A stretch of 64,000 nt of DNA, taken from assembly GCF_000384655.1 (NCBI RefSeq), contig NZ_ARQI01000120.1:16260-80259 (forward strand), written 5' to 3'. The notes beneath the pieces were generated by a model that saw nothing but the letters and a program-made list of their open reading frames with translations, was not told where the DNA came from and made no database searches. Shown one piece after another: positions 8,967-17,472 of the stretch. Positions within the stretch are counted from its first letter, which is position 1, and every line of letters begins with the position of its first letter. This DNA is from Brachyspira innocens ATCC 29796. Lineage in GTDB: Bacteria; Spirochaetota; Brachyspiria; Brachyspirales; Brachyspiraceae. The position numbers and the translations under genes were made by a program.

Positions 8967-9557
8967 ATGATGAAATTAGTAATGGGACTTGGTAACCCAG
9001 GCGAACAATATAAAAATCATAGACATAATGTCGGCTATATGATTTTAGATAGAGTTGCTAAAAAACTTAATGTCGAATTAGATATTAAGAAAAAGAAAAC
9101 TGTTTTCGGCAGAGGAAAACATGGTAAAATGGAGTATTTACTCCTAAAACCTCTTACTTTTATGAATCTTTCTGGAGAGGCAGCTCTTTATATGGCTAGC
9201 TTTATGAAAATTACTGTTGAAAATATTATAGTAATTTATGATGATACTAGTGTTCCAATAGGGGAGTTTAGAGTTATACCTTCAAAAACCGATGATTCAC
9301 AAGAAGATACTGAAGAATATACAATAGACCACAATGGCATAAAAAGTATAAGAGAATCTTTAAAAAGCTACAATTTCACTAAAATTGGAGTTGGAATAGG
9401 AGCTTGTCCTGAAAATGAGGAAAAAGCTGATTTCCTTTTAGCACCTTTCTCCAAAGATGAAAGAAAAAAAATTAGAGATATATCTGATAATGTTGTAGAT
9501 GCCACTTGTATAGCATTGTTTGATTCTCCTCAGGCTGCAAAAAAGAAATATTCATGA
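8967..9557 (+). CDS. pth: peptidyl-tRNA hydrolase, divergent copy
   Basis: A 196-residue Pth-family protein, which would release tRNA from stalled peptidyl-tRNA. The residues equivalent to Asn10, His20, Asn68 and the first Asp of the HDELD-type motif are kept (NPGEQYKNHRHNVG, TFMNLSGE, IYDDTSVPIG). The region that is normally glycine-rich and basic before the HNG motif is instead a longer acidic stretch, SKTDDSQEDTEEYTIDHNG. That loop contacts tRNA in the family, so activity may be changed. The frame is open from a TTG, but ATG at 8967 has an AGGA site 10 nt upstream. It overlaps the next, more canonical pth copy by 4 bp (ATGA), so the pair are translationally coupled. Confidence 0.85.
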   Translation: MMKLVMGLGNPGEQYKNHRHNVGYMILDRVAKKLNVELDIKKKKTVFGRGKHGKMEYLLLKPLTFMNLSGEAALYMASFMKITVENIIVIYDDTSVPIGEFRVIPSKTDDSQEDTEEYTIDHNGIKSIRESLKSYNFTKIGVGIGACPENEEKADFLLAPFSKDERKKIRDISDNVVDATCIALFDSPQAAKKKYS

Positions 9558-10453
9558 CTACTAAATTGATTATAGGGCTTGGAAATCCGGGCGATGAGTA
9601 TAAAAATAATAGACATAATGTTGGTTTTATTCTTATTGATAAAATAGCAGAAAATTTATCTCTTAATTTTTATACCAATAAAAAGAAATCTTTATATACA
9701 AGAGGCAAATCTAAAGATATAGAATATATACTTCTTAAACCTCAGACATTTATGAATCTTTCTGGAGAATCAGCTCTTTATATATCCAAATTTTTTAATG
9801 TAAAACTTGATGATATAATAGTAATATATGATGATATGGATATACCATTCGGAACTTTTAAAATAAAAAAAGGCGGAAGTTCGGGCGGGCATAATGGAAT
9901 AAAGAGTTTAATTGCTCAGCTTCATAGTGATGATTTTACTAGAATTAGAATAGGTATAGGAAGACCTAGTGCTGGTAAAAAAGTTAATGATTATGTACTT
10001 TCAAATTTTAGTAAAAAAGAAATGGAAGAATTAAATACCGTTATTGCTGATAATGTTATAGAGGCAGTAAAAACGGCATTATTTGAATCTCCTATAATAG
10101 CTCAAAATAAGTATAATAAAAAGATTAATAGTAAAGATAATTCTAATAAATCTAAGGTTAATAAAAACATGATAAAAATAGTGTCAAAAAATCCTGTAAA
10201 AGAAGAAAATAAAAAAGAATTTATTGAAACAGCAAAAGAACTTATAGAAAAAAGCAGAAAAGAAGAAGGCTGTATATCATATAGTTTATATGAAAGTTTA
10301 GACGGTAAATACTTATCTTTTATAGAAGAATGGAGAGATGAAAAAGCTATAGAAAATCATAATAATTCTGAACATTTCAAATCAATAGTTCCTAAACTTG
10401 CTCAATTAACTGAAAACGGTAAAGATGTTGTTTTGTATAAAGAGCTAAAATAA
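9554..10453 (+). CDS. pth: peptidyl-tRNA hydrolase fused to an antibiotic-biosynthesis-monooxygenase (ABM)-like domain
   Basis: A 299-residue protein against about 190 for ordinary Pth. Residues 1-187 are a canonical Pth with Asn11, His21, TFMNLSGES, IYDDMDIPFG and GGSSGGHNGIKS, so this copy looks catalytically complete. A lysine/asparagine-rich linker (188-205) leads to residues 206-299, which resemble small ABM/YgiN-type dimeric domains: KNPVKEENKKEFIETAKEL, EEGCISYSLYES, FIEEWRDEKAIENH and SEHFKSIVPKL are in the expected order. There is no stop between the parts, although an internal ATG at 10169 with a weak AAGG upstream could also start a separate 94-residue ABM protein. It directly overlaps the divergent pth copy. 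Confidence 0.88.
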   Translation: MTTKLIIGLGNPGDEYKNNRHNVGFILIDKIAENLSLNFYTNKKKSLYTRGKSKDIEYILLKPQTFMNLSGESALYISKFFNVKLDDIIVIYDDMDIPFGTFKIKKGGSSGGHNGIKSLIAQLHSDDFTRIRIGIGRPSAGKKVNDYVLSNFSKKEMEELNTVIADNVIEAVKTALFESPIIAQNKYNKKINSKDNSNKSKVNKNMIKIVSKNPVKEENKKEFIETAKELIEKSRKEEGCISYSLYESLDGKYLSFIEEWRDEKAIENHNNSEHFKSIVPKLAQLTENGKDVVLYKELK

Positions 10454-10562
10454 TTAATTATTATATATAAAAATATTAATTTTTATTTATTGTTATTTTA
10501 TAATGTAACAAAAAAGAGAGAGATTTAAAAAACCCTCCCTTTAATTAAAGATATATATACTA

Positions 10563-10994
10563 TTAGTCGTCAAATTTTTGTCCCATTAACTGTCCTTCAG
10601 AAGTTATAAATAGTTCCATAAAATTATTTAATTTCACTTTGTAATTGCCCCATTCTTTTTCTATTTCTATTATTACAGCATTAGGATAAGTATTTTTTAT
10701 AGTGTTTGCTGCAGTTTGAGGTAAAGCACTGAAAGGAATAGTATTGTATTTTCCATCTATGCTATCCCATTCACCATTATACAAAAAGTCTATTTTAGAA
10801 CCGTTTGATAATTTTACTTCAAATTTTCCGTCATCTCTTTCTGCTTTCCATATCTGAGCATCAGGATAAATTTGATGTATAAAGTTTTTAGCATTCTCTG
10901 GAAGTGAAGAAGCTGGAACTATCCAATCAGCAAAGGCACTTGAAGTAGAAATAATAGTCAAAGTTATTAATAAAGCAAATAATTTTTTAGTCAT
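10563..10994 (-). CDS. secreted PepSY-like (DUF2874-type) protein, paralogue 1
   Basis: A 143-residue protein with a signal peptide (basic start, hydrophobic core, cleavage near AFA-DW at about residue 22). The mature part contains two copies of a roughly 60-residue unit: LPENAKNFIHQIYPDAQI...KFEVKLSNGSKIDFLYNGEW and LPQTAANTIKNTYPNAVI...NYKVKLNNFMELFITSEG. This is the pattern of the PepSY-like DUF2874 family of periplasmic proteins, whose function is not established. Two relatives, one nearly full and one shortened, lie about 6 kb away. It appears to be a single gene; a convincing ribosome-binding site (AAGGAG) precedes the ATG. Confidence 0.8.
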   Translation of the reverse strand: MTKKLFALLITLTIISTSSAFADWIVPASSLPENAKNFIHQIYPDAQIWKAERDDGKFEVKLSNGSKIDFLYNGEWDSIDGKYNTIPFSALPQTAANTIKNTYPNAVIIEIEKEWGNYKVKLNNFMELFITSEGQLMGQKFDD

Positions 10995-11318
10995 AGTAAA
11001 ATCTCCTTTTAATTTGTTTTCATATGTTCTTGTAAATTATCTTTACAATTATAAGTATATCCTAAAAGCAGATTTTGTCAATATATTTTACTATAATTTT
11101 ACATAAAATTTACTTAAATTGTATAAATTTCATAATATCATAATACATTTAATACTTATTATATTTTTATCAGCTAAAAACATATAAAAAAGTAAATATT
11201 TTTTTACTTTATTTAAATTAATTTAGTAAAATATTTAAATTATAAACACTAATTCTATTGCAATTATTTAATTATAATATTAAAGTATTAAAAGAAAATC
11301 TATATAATTGGATAATTT
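10995..11318. other. AT-rich intergenic stretch
   Basis: Divergent region between the PepSY-like gene and the 109-residue ORF. I see no further ORF with a ribosome-binding site, no strong hairpin and no copy of the dispersed repeat. Promoters for both neighbours must lie here but cannot be assigned with confidence. Confidence 0.5.
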
Positions 11319-11648
11319 ATGAATAATAAAAATATAAAATTAATAACTGATAAATTAGATGAGCTTATTAACTATTTAGAAAATAATAACTTGGAAGAAT
11401 TTTTTCAAAATAAAAATGAGTTTTGCTCTATGATAATAAATGAAAACAGTGAAGATTTTAATGATACTATAAAAGAAGATATAAAAATAATTGTTCCAGA
11501 AAATTTAATAGAAAGTTTTAAAAACTTTATAAAATATTTAAAAGTATTAAGATCAATGAAATCTGATGGAAATGACTATACACAATATACTTTAGATAAT
11601 ATAAGATATATAAGAAAAGAAATATTTAAAGATTTAAATATATTATGA
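11319..11648 (+). CDS. hypothetical small helical protein upstream of a DUF2157 gene
   Basis: A 109-residue hydrophilic protein, rich in Lys, Asn, Glu and Asp, predicted mostly alpha-helical and without signal peptide or membrane segment. I do not recognise a family. Its stop overlaps the start of the following DUF2157 membrane protein gene (ATGA), so the two are translationally coupled and the small protein may work with, or regulate, the membrane protein. There is no clear ribosome-binding site before the ATG. Confidence 0.65.
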   Translation: MNNKNIKLITDKLDELINYLENNNLEEFFQNKNEFCSMIINENSEDFNDTIKEDIKIIVPENLIESFKNFIKYLKVLRSMKSDGNDYTQYTLDNIRYIRKEIFKDLNIL

Positions 11649-12628
11649 GCAGTAAAAAAAGATTTATATTAAGAGAATTAAAAAAATGGAATAAAGATAA
11701 TATCATAACAGATGAGCAGTTTAAAATATTATCAAATAAATATAAAGATGATTATATAGACTTTCAGCCTATAATAAGAGCCATAATGATAACAGGTATT
11801 ATAATGGTTTCTATAGGTTTTATATCTTTTATAAGTTTTTATATATTTTCTATTTACTTTATAGCATTTTTATTTGCTATTCTTTTTTTATCTGGATTTA
11901 CAGCAGATGAGATTCTTAAAAGAAAAGAAATATATATGCCTAAAACTTCTTCTGCAATAATAGCAGTATCTTCAATATTTTTATCAGCATTTATTTTTAC
12001 AGTGTCATATATAATAACTCATAATAAAGATAATTTTATTCTTTTATCTCTTGTAAGCATAATAATATTTTTTATAATAGCATATATAAAGAAAAATTAT
12101 GCAGTACTTTCAATGGCAATAATAGGATTAATAACTTGGTACGGACTTGAAGGTTTTGATATATCATCAATCGATTTAATGCTTAATAATTATATAAGGT
12201 TTATAACAACAAGCATATTTATATTTTTAATAGGCATAACAGATATAAATAAAAAACTTGGAAATAAATATTTAAAATTTTCATCTATTTATTATACAAT
12301 AGGATTATTATATTTAAATATTATACTTGCTGTAATGTCGGTATTCGCTACATCAAGCGAGCCTATAATATTTCAATCTTCATCAGGAGAATTATTAATA
12401 TACAGCATTTTATTTTTAATTTCAGATATTATAACTCTTATAATAGGATACAGGTTAAAAATATATTCTATAGTAAAATTTTCAATATTTTTTATCATAC
12501 TTAATATGTATATAAGATACTTTGAATATTTTTATCTGGAGATGAACACTTGGATATTTTTTATAGTATTAGGGACATCCACTATACTAATAGGTGTAAT
12601 AATAGAGCGTATTATAAAATATAGATAA
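11645..12628 (+). CDS. DUF2157 family integral membrane protein
   Basis: A 327-residue protein. The N-terminal 45 residues are soluble and contain RFILRELKKWNKDNIITDEQF, the short cytoplasmic helix pair typical of DUF2157 proteins; then eight to nine transmembrane helices follow, starting with the segment at about residues 48-70. The molecular role of the family is unknown. The start codon overlaps the stop of the 109-residue gene. No catalytic residues are evident in the loops. Downstream, 90 bp separate it from the TAXI receptor gene, which has its own AAAGGAG site, so they are probably separate units. Confidence 0.75.
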   Translation: MSSKKRFILRELKKWNKDNIITDEQFKILSNKYKDDYIDFQPIIRAIMITGIIMVSIGFISFISFYIFSIYFIAFLFAILFLSGFTADEILKRKEIYMPKTSSAIIAVSSIFLSAFIFTVSYIITHNKDNFILLSLVSIIIFFIIAYIKKNYAVLSMAIIGLITWYGLEGFDISSIDLMLNNYIRFITTSIFIFLIGITDINKKLGNKYLKFSSIYYTIGLLYLNIILAVMSVFATSSEPIIFQSSSGELLIYSILFLISDIITLIIGYRLKIYSIVKFSIFFIILNMYIRYFEYFYLEMNTWIFFIVLGTSTILIGVIIERIIKYR

Positions 12629-12718
12629 AACAATTATATTATTAATAGTAATATTGACTTTTAAGCATATCAAGTGTATTATTCAATAAATAATGTATAT
12701 ATATAAAGGAGTTTTCTT

Positions 12719-13675
12719 ATGAGAAAGATAATAGTGTCTATTATTGCGGTTTCTCTCTTAATTATTAGCTGTCAGAAAAGCAATAATTATAATTATGTTT
12801 TTGCTACAGGCGGAACTAGCGGAACTTATTATTCTTTCGGCGGAAGTATAGCAAGTATATGGAATGCCAATATAGAAGGAATGAATGTTACTGCTCAGTC
12901 TACAGGAGCTTCTGCTGAAAATTTAAGACTTCTTAACAGACATGAAGCTGATTTAGCATTTGTACAAAATGATGTTATGGACTATGCTTATAATGGTACA
13001 GACATATTCGCAGGAGAGGTATTAACTAATTTTTCTGCTATGCTTACACTATACCCAGAGATAGTACAAATAGCTGCTACAAAATCAAGCGGTATAAAAA
13101 CAATAGCTGATATGAAAGGCAAAAGAGTATCTGTTGGTGATGCAGGAAGCGGCGTTGAGTTTAATGCTAAACAAATATTAGAAGCATACGGATTAACATT
13201 TGATGATATAAATAAATCAAATCTTTCATTTAAAGAATCAAGCGACGGACTTCAAAACGGTACATTAGATGCTTGTTTTATAGTGGCAGGTATACCTAAT
13301 GCAGCATTACAGGAATTATCTTTATCAAGCGATATAGTATTAGTTTCTTTGGATCAGATTCAGTTAGATGAAATGCTTAGAAAATATAAATATTATACAG
13401 AAATAACAATACCTGCAAATACTTATAATAAAGTTGATACTGATACTAAAGCCATAGCAGTAAAAGCCACTATTGCTGTTAATAACAATATACCTGAAGA
13501 TGTTGTTTATAATTTAATGAAAACATTGTTTGATAAAAAATCTGATTTATCTGTAGCTCATGCTAAAGGCGAAGAATTAAATATTGATAATGCATATCAA
13601 GGTATATCAATACCATTTCACCCTGGTGCTTTAAAATATTACAAAGAACTAGGATATGATGTAGGAAATAACTAA
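12719..13675 (+). CDS. TRAP transporter solute receptor, TAXI family (lipoprotein)
   Basis: A 318-residue extracytoplasmic binding protein. A lipobox ends at Cys18 (LLIISC), so it is tethered to the membrane rather than free in the periplasm. The mature protein starts with the TAXI signature ATGGTSGTYYSFGGSIA and continues with ISTGASAENLRLL-like and ADLAFVQND segments, typical of the family that binds small carboxylates such as glutamate or 2-oxoglutarate. It is followed by a DUF1850 gene and a fused DctQM permease, completing a TAXI-TRAP system. A 13-bp hairpin lies between it and those genes. The ligand cannot be named from sequence. Confidence 0.93.
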   Translation: MRKIIVSIIAVSLLIISCQKSNNYNYVFATGGTSGTYYSFGGSIASIWNANIEGMNVTAQSTGASAENLRLLNRHEADLAFVQNDVMDYAYNGTDIFAGEVLTNFSAMLTLYPEIVQIAATKSSGIKTIADMKGKRVSVGDAGSGVEFNAKQILEAYGLTFDDINKSNLSFKESSDGLQNGTLDACFIVAGIPNAALQELSLSSDIVLVSLDQIQLDEMLRKYKYYTEITIPANTYNKVDTDTKAIAVKATIAVNNNIPEDVVYNLMKTLFDKKSDLSVAHAKGEELNIDNAYQGISIPFHPGALKYYKELGYDVGNN

Positions 13676-13701
13676 TATCAATTTTTATATTCAAAATAAT
13701 A

Positions 13702-13733
13702 TATTCATCATCTTTTATTTAAGATGGTGAATA
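13702..13733 (+). promoter_or_regulatory. intercistronic hairpin inside the TAXI-TRAP operon
   Basis: TATTCATCATCTT pairs with AAGATGGTGAATA over 13 bp (one G-T pair) around a 6-nt loop. What follows is AT-rich but not a clean T run, so it is more likely a 3' protecting structure or partial attenuator than a full terminator. Confidence 0.65.
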
Positions 13734-13749
13734 TATTAAAATTTTTATT

Positions 13750-14256
13750 ATGTTAAAAAAAATTATTTTATCTATAACAATTATCGTAATACTTATTATT
13801 TTATTATTTATACCGCTATTTCCAAGGCTGGTATTAAATAGTGTTAAAAATAATAAAATTAATATGATACTAAAAATTGATAATAAAAAATTTATTATTT
13901 CATATACTCATTCTGTAAATAGAGGCAGAGTAAGAGATTTTTATTTTATAGATAGAGACGGAAATATCGTATTAGATAAAACTAGATTTGTTTCATATGG
14001 TGCTGGTATTGCCGAGCCTGAAAAAAATGAAAATATTGTTATCACTGATGATTATATAGAAATAAATAATATGAATAGAATTATTAAAAATTTCTATTTA
14101 TTTATAGGTGTTGTTGCCAATCATACTATGATGATAGATGATAAAGTTATAGAATTGGACAAATTTTTTGCACCTCAAACCAATATAAAGATAGAATATA
14201 AGAAATTATCTATATTCGATTATATAGTATCGTTTATATACCAAATAAATCAATAG
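13750..14256 (+). CDS. DUF1850 family protein of the TAXI-TRAP locus
   Basis: A 168-residue protein with one N-terminal membrane segment (about residues 4-26) and a small beta-rich domain outside. The segment ISYTHSVNRGRVRDFYFIDRDG and the later FVSYGAGIAEP are the conserved core of DUF1850, a family found almost only next to TAXI-type TRAP permeases. Its job is not known; placement suggests an accessory role with the permease. The gene lies between the receptor and the permease, 8 bp before the latter, with the GGAGG site of the permease overlapping its end. Confidence 0.85.
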   Translation: MLKKIILSITIIVILIILLFIPLFPRLVLNSVKNNKINMILKIDNKKFIISYTHSVNRGRVRDFYFIDRDGNIVLDKTRFVSYGAGIAEPEKNENIVITDDYIEINNMNRIIKNFYLFIGVVANHTMMIDDKVIELDKFFAPQTNIKIEYKKLSIFDYIVSFIYQINQ

Positions 14257-14264
14257 GAGGAAGT

Positions 14265-16238
14265 ATGAAACATAAAAATGAAATTCATATGATAACAGCT
14301 GAAGAAATAGATGATTATATGAGTAAATATGACAGCGAATCAAGATACAGAAGATACAATGATTGGAAAAAATATTTAATCATAGCAATATCAGTAATAT
14401 TCTGTTTGTTTCAATTATATTCAATACTTTCTGGAAGAATTACAGCACAGGTTGTAAGAGCTACACACTTGGCATTCGTCATGCTTTTAGCCTATTTACT
14501 TTTTCCAATGAAAAAAGATATGCCCAAAGATAAACTTCCTTGGTATGATGTAATACTTGCTATTATAGGTGCTGCTTCTTGGAGTTATATTACAGTCAAT
14601 TTTGATTCTTTGGTAAGACGTGCAGGTATATATACATCAACAGATATAATTATAGGTATAATAGGTATACTTCTTGTATTTGAAGCCTGCAGAAGAATAG
14701 TAGGTCTTCCTATACTTATAATATCAATAGTTTTTATTATATATGCATTATTTGGAGCTTATGCACCTGGTTTTTTAAATCACAGAGGATACTCTCTTCA
14801 AAGATTAGTTTCGCATTTATTTTATAACACAGAAGGTATAATGGGTACACCTATAGGGGCATCAGCCACATTTATTTTCTTATTTATATTTTTCGGAGCA
14901 TTGCTTGATAAAACTGGAATAGGACAGTTTTTTATAGATATATGTAATGCTATAGCTGGAGGTTTTGACGGAGGACCTGCAAAAGTAGCTGTACTTACAA
15001 GTGCTATGTTTGGTACTGTTTCTGGAAGTTCTGTTTCTAATACCGTAGGTACTGGAAGTTTTACAATACCTATGATGAAATCTTTAGGATATAGACCTGA
15101 ATTTGCAGGTGCTGTTGAGGCTTCTGCTTCCACTGGAGGACAGTTAATGCCTCCTATAATGGGTGCTGCTTCTTTTCTTATGGCTGAAAGTTTGGGCATA
15201 CCTTATATGCAGGTTGCTAAAGCGGCTATTATTCCAGCTATTTTATATTTTACTGGTATATTTATAATGGTGCATTTAGAGGCCAAAAAAACAGGACTTA
15301 AAGGTTTATCAAAAGATTCTCTTCCTAAAATAGGAGAGCTTTTGATGAAAAAGGGATATTTAGTTATTCCTCTACTTACTATAATATATTTCTTTGTACT
15401 TGGTAAAACTGCTATATATGCAGGACTAATGGGTATTATTGCTGCGGCTATAGTTGCTGTAGTTAACTCTATAGTAGACATCATAATGAAAAGAAAAGTA
15501 AGTTTCGGGTTTAATGATTTGATAGATGTTTTTGTTAATGCTGCTAGAAATATTATAAGTGTTGCTATTGCTTGTGCTATGGCTGGTATTATAATAGGAG
15601 TTATTACTTTAACAGGTTTAGGATTAAAAATAGGTGCTGGCTTAATATCAATATCTGGGGGAATACCTATACTTTTATTATTTTTAACTATGATAAGTTC
15701 TATTATACTTGGTATGGGAGTTCCTACTACTGCTAACTATCTTATTACTTCTACAATAGCTGCAAGTGCTATAATAGGTTTAGGGTATGAACCTTTAGCT
15801 GCTCATATGTTTGTATTTTATTTTGGTATTATAGCCGATGTTACTCCTCCTGTTGCTTTAGCTGCTATGGCTGGTGCGGCTATTGCTAAATCAGATCCGC
15901 TTAAAACTGGAATAGAGGCTACAAAACTTTCAATAGGGGCATTTATTATTCCTTATATGTTTATATTTAATCCAGATATACTAATGATTAATACTACTAT
16001 AGCTGATATTATACCTATACTTATAACTTCGCTTATAGGTATGTTCGGAGTATCTGCAGGATTAGAAGGTTATGTATTTAGAAAATGCAAACCTTATGAA
16101 AGAATATTATTTATTATAGCAGGTCTTCTTTCTATATATCCTGAAGTTTATAGTGATATTATAGGAATAGGAATTATAGCTATACTAGTCATTATACAAA
16201 TCATTACAAAAAGAAAAAATCAGGCTGCAACTGCTTAA
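14265..16238 (+). CDS. TRAP transporter fused permease, 4TM/12TM (DctQM) type
   Basis: A 657-residue inner-membrane protein with about 16-18 hydrophobic helices. The first 170 residues correspond to the small DctQ-like subunit after a soluble 40-residue start; the remainder is the large DctM-like subunit. The family core is clear: TSAMFGTVSGSSVSNTVGTG, then MMKSLGYRPEFAGAVEASAS and TGGQLMPPIMGAASFLMAE around residues 245-305, and the matching second half GMGVPTTANYLITS. It uses an ion gradient to import the ligand delivered by the TAXI receptor. It ends the operon; a short hairpin follows. Confidence 0.95.
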   Translation: MKHKNEIHMITAEEIDDYMSKYDSESRYRRYNDWKKYLIIAISVIFCLFQLYSILSGRITAQVVRATHLAFVMLLAYLLFPMKKDMPKDKLPWYDVILAIIGAASWSYITVNFDSLVRRAGIYTSTDIIIGIIGILLVFEACRRIVGLPILIISIVFIIYALFGAYAPGFLNHRGYSLQRLVSHLFYNTEGIMGTPIGASATFIFLFIFFGALLDKTGIGQFFIDICNAIAGGFDGGPAKVAVLTSAMFGTVSGSSVSNTVGTGSFTIPMMKSLGYRPEFAGAVEASASTGGQLMPPIMGAASFLMAESLGIPYMQVAKAAIIPAILYFTGIFIMVHLEAKKTGLKGLSKDSLPKIGELLMKKGYLVIPLLTIIYFFVLGKTAIYAGLMGIIAAAIVAVVNSIVDIIMKRKVSFGFNDLIDVFVNAARNIISVAIACAMAGIIIGVITLTGLGLKIGAGLISISGGIPILLLFLTMISSIILGMGVPTTANYLITSTIAASAIIGLGYEPLAAHMFVFYFGIIADVTPPVALAAMAGAAIAKSDPLKTGIEATKLSIGAFIIPYMFIFNPDILMINTTIADIIPILITSLIGMFGVSAGLEGYVFRKCKPYERILFIIAGLLSIYPEVYSDIIGIGIIAILVIIQIITKRKNQAATA

Positions 16239-16253
16239 GAATCATAAAATATT

Positions 16254-16280
16254 AGGGGGTGTAAAAAGCCCCTTTTTATT
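16254..16280 (+). terminator. short rho-independent terminator after the TRAP permease
   Basis: GGGG and CCCC enclose a 9-10 nt loop and are followed by five T residues. The stem is only 4-5 bp but GC-only, in a region otherwise almost free of G and C. Confidence 0.6.
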
Positions 16281-16335
16281 ATATAAACTATATTAAATAT
16301 ACTTCAAAAATTATTTTCAAAAGAAAGAAGCATAC

Positions 16336-16986
16336 CTATAGGCTATTTGTATCCCTAAAATCTAAATTGCCGTACGCTTCGCCTTTTGTAATTTCTGGTA
16401 CATCAACATTTTTAAGATTAAATCCCCAATCATAGCCTAGATAAAGTCCTATAGCTATAGCCATATCCTCTCTGAAAAATATATTATAATCAGCTATGAA
16501 CTTCAAATATGTTCTAGGAGTGCTTTTTCCATCTGAAGTATAATCTTTTCCCTTGTATTGTATTGTAAGACCTGGTCCTAAAGATAATTTTACTCCTATG
16601 TCCAAACCTAAAGAGAAATTCCTTATATAAACTTTAGGCATACCGCCAAAACTAAGTGAATGAGCTTCATAAATATAATTTATATTTATGTTGTTTTTAT
16701 GAATAGTTGTTTTATTATATGAATATCCGAAAGTTCCTAAAAAACTCATGCTAACTAAATCAGTTATTCCTAAATAATATCCAAGTCCTATACCAACCCC
16801 GCTTTGAAAATTTACTTCATTGCCTGTAATATCATATTTAGGAATACTTCCATGCGGTATCATTATTCCCATTCCTATAGGTACATTAATATTAAAATCA
16901 AGCCCATGTCTTATTATTAGAGGATAAATATTTTGAGGTATAGCTAATATTATCAATAATATAATTATATAATGTTTTTTTATCAT
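16336..16986 (-). CDS. outer-membrane beta-barrel protein candidate
   Basis: A 216-residue protein with a signal peptide (about residues 1-22). The mature part alternates hydrophobic and polar residues in short strands rich in Gly and aromatic residues: SGVGIGLGYYLGI, VSMSFLGTFGYSYN, FSLGLDIGVKLSLGPGL, MAIAIGLYLGYDWGFNL. That is the pattern of a small eight- to ten-stranded outer-membrane barrel. I do not recognise a named family. The last residues (NLDFRDTNSL) are not the usual aromatic C-terminus of barrels, which lowers confidence. It follows two PepSY-like genes on the same strand, spacing about 30 bp, so they may be one operon of envelope proteins. Confidence 0.6.
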   Translation of the reverse strand: MIKKHYIIILLIILAIPQNIYPLIIRHGLDFNINVPIGMGIMIPHGSIPKYDITGNEVNFQSGVGIGLGYYLGITDLVSMSFLGTFGYSYNKTTIHKNNININYIYEAHSLSFGGMPKVYIRNFSLGLDIGVKLSLGPGLTIQYKGKDYTSDGKSTPRTYLKFIADYNIFFREDMAIAIGLYLGYDWGFNLKNVDVPEITKGEAYGNLDFRDTNSL

Positions 16987-17015
16987 ATTTTTTTCCGTTT
17001 TATATTTTTATATTT

Positions 17016-17441
17016 TTAATCATCAAATTTCTGACCTAGAAGCTGTCCGTTATTTGCATCTATATAAAGCTCCATCATATTATTGAGTTTTACTTCGTAT
17101 ATATTCCATTTCTTTTTGATTTTAGTTATTACGGTATTGGGATAAGTTTTAGTCACAGTATTTGCTACAGACTTAGGAAGTATATTTGAAGGTAAGGCTG
17201 TATAGTTACCTTCTATCTCTTTTAAATCCCCATTTCTAAAAAACTCTATTTCTACTCCATTATCCAAAGCTATTTCATAAGTTTTTCTATCCATTTCAGC
17301 ATAAATAATGGCAGTATTTTGAAAATATGTTTTTATAAACTGAAGTATACTGCTTGGTAGCTGATTTGGTGCAATATACATTCCATCAGCATAGGATAAA
17401 ATAGATACTGTTAAAAATAATAATATTATTTTCTTATTCAT
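17016..17441 (-). CDS. secreted PepSY-like (DUF2874-type) protein, paralogue 2
   Basis: A 141-residue protein with a signal peptide cleaved near YADG. Like the paralogue at 10.6-11.0 kb it holds two ~60-residue units: LPSSILQFIKTYFQNTAI...TYEIALDNGVEIEFFRNGDL and LPKSVANTVTKTYPNTVI...IYEVKLNNMMELYIDANNG. The shared ending GQLLGQKFDD / GQLMGQKFDD shows that the two are direct paralogues. Function unknown; the fold is expected to be a PepSY-like periplasmic domain. It is 30 bp upstream of the barrel candidate and 31 bp downstream of a shortened relative, all on the reverse strand. Confidence 0.8.
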   Translation of the reverse strand: MNKKIILLFLTVSILSYADGMYIAPNQLPSSILQFIKTYFQNTAIIYAEMDRKTYEIALDNGVEIEFFRNGDLKEIEGNYTALPSNILPKSVANTVTKTYPNTVITKIKKKWNIYEVKLNNMMELYIDANNGQLLGQKFDD

Positions 17442-17472
17442 GTTTCCTCTTGTTTTTATTTTTTAATTGATA

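Noticed and set aside
13702..13733. Ordinary terminator after the TAXI receptor gene
   Set aside because: No T run directly behind the stem, and the DUF1850 and permease genes that belong to the same system follow within 20-30 bp; treated as an intercistronic hairpin.
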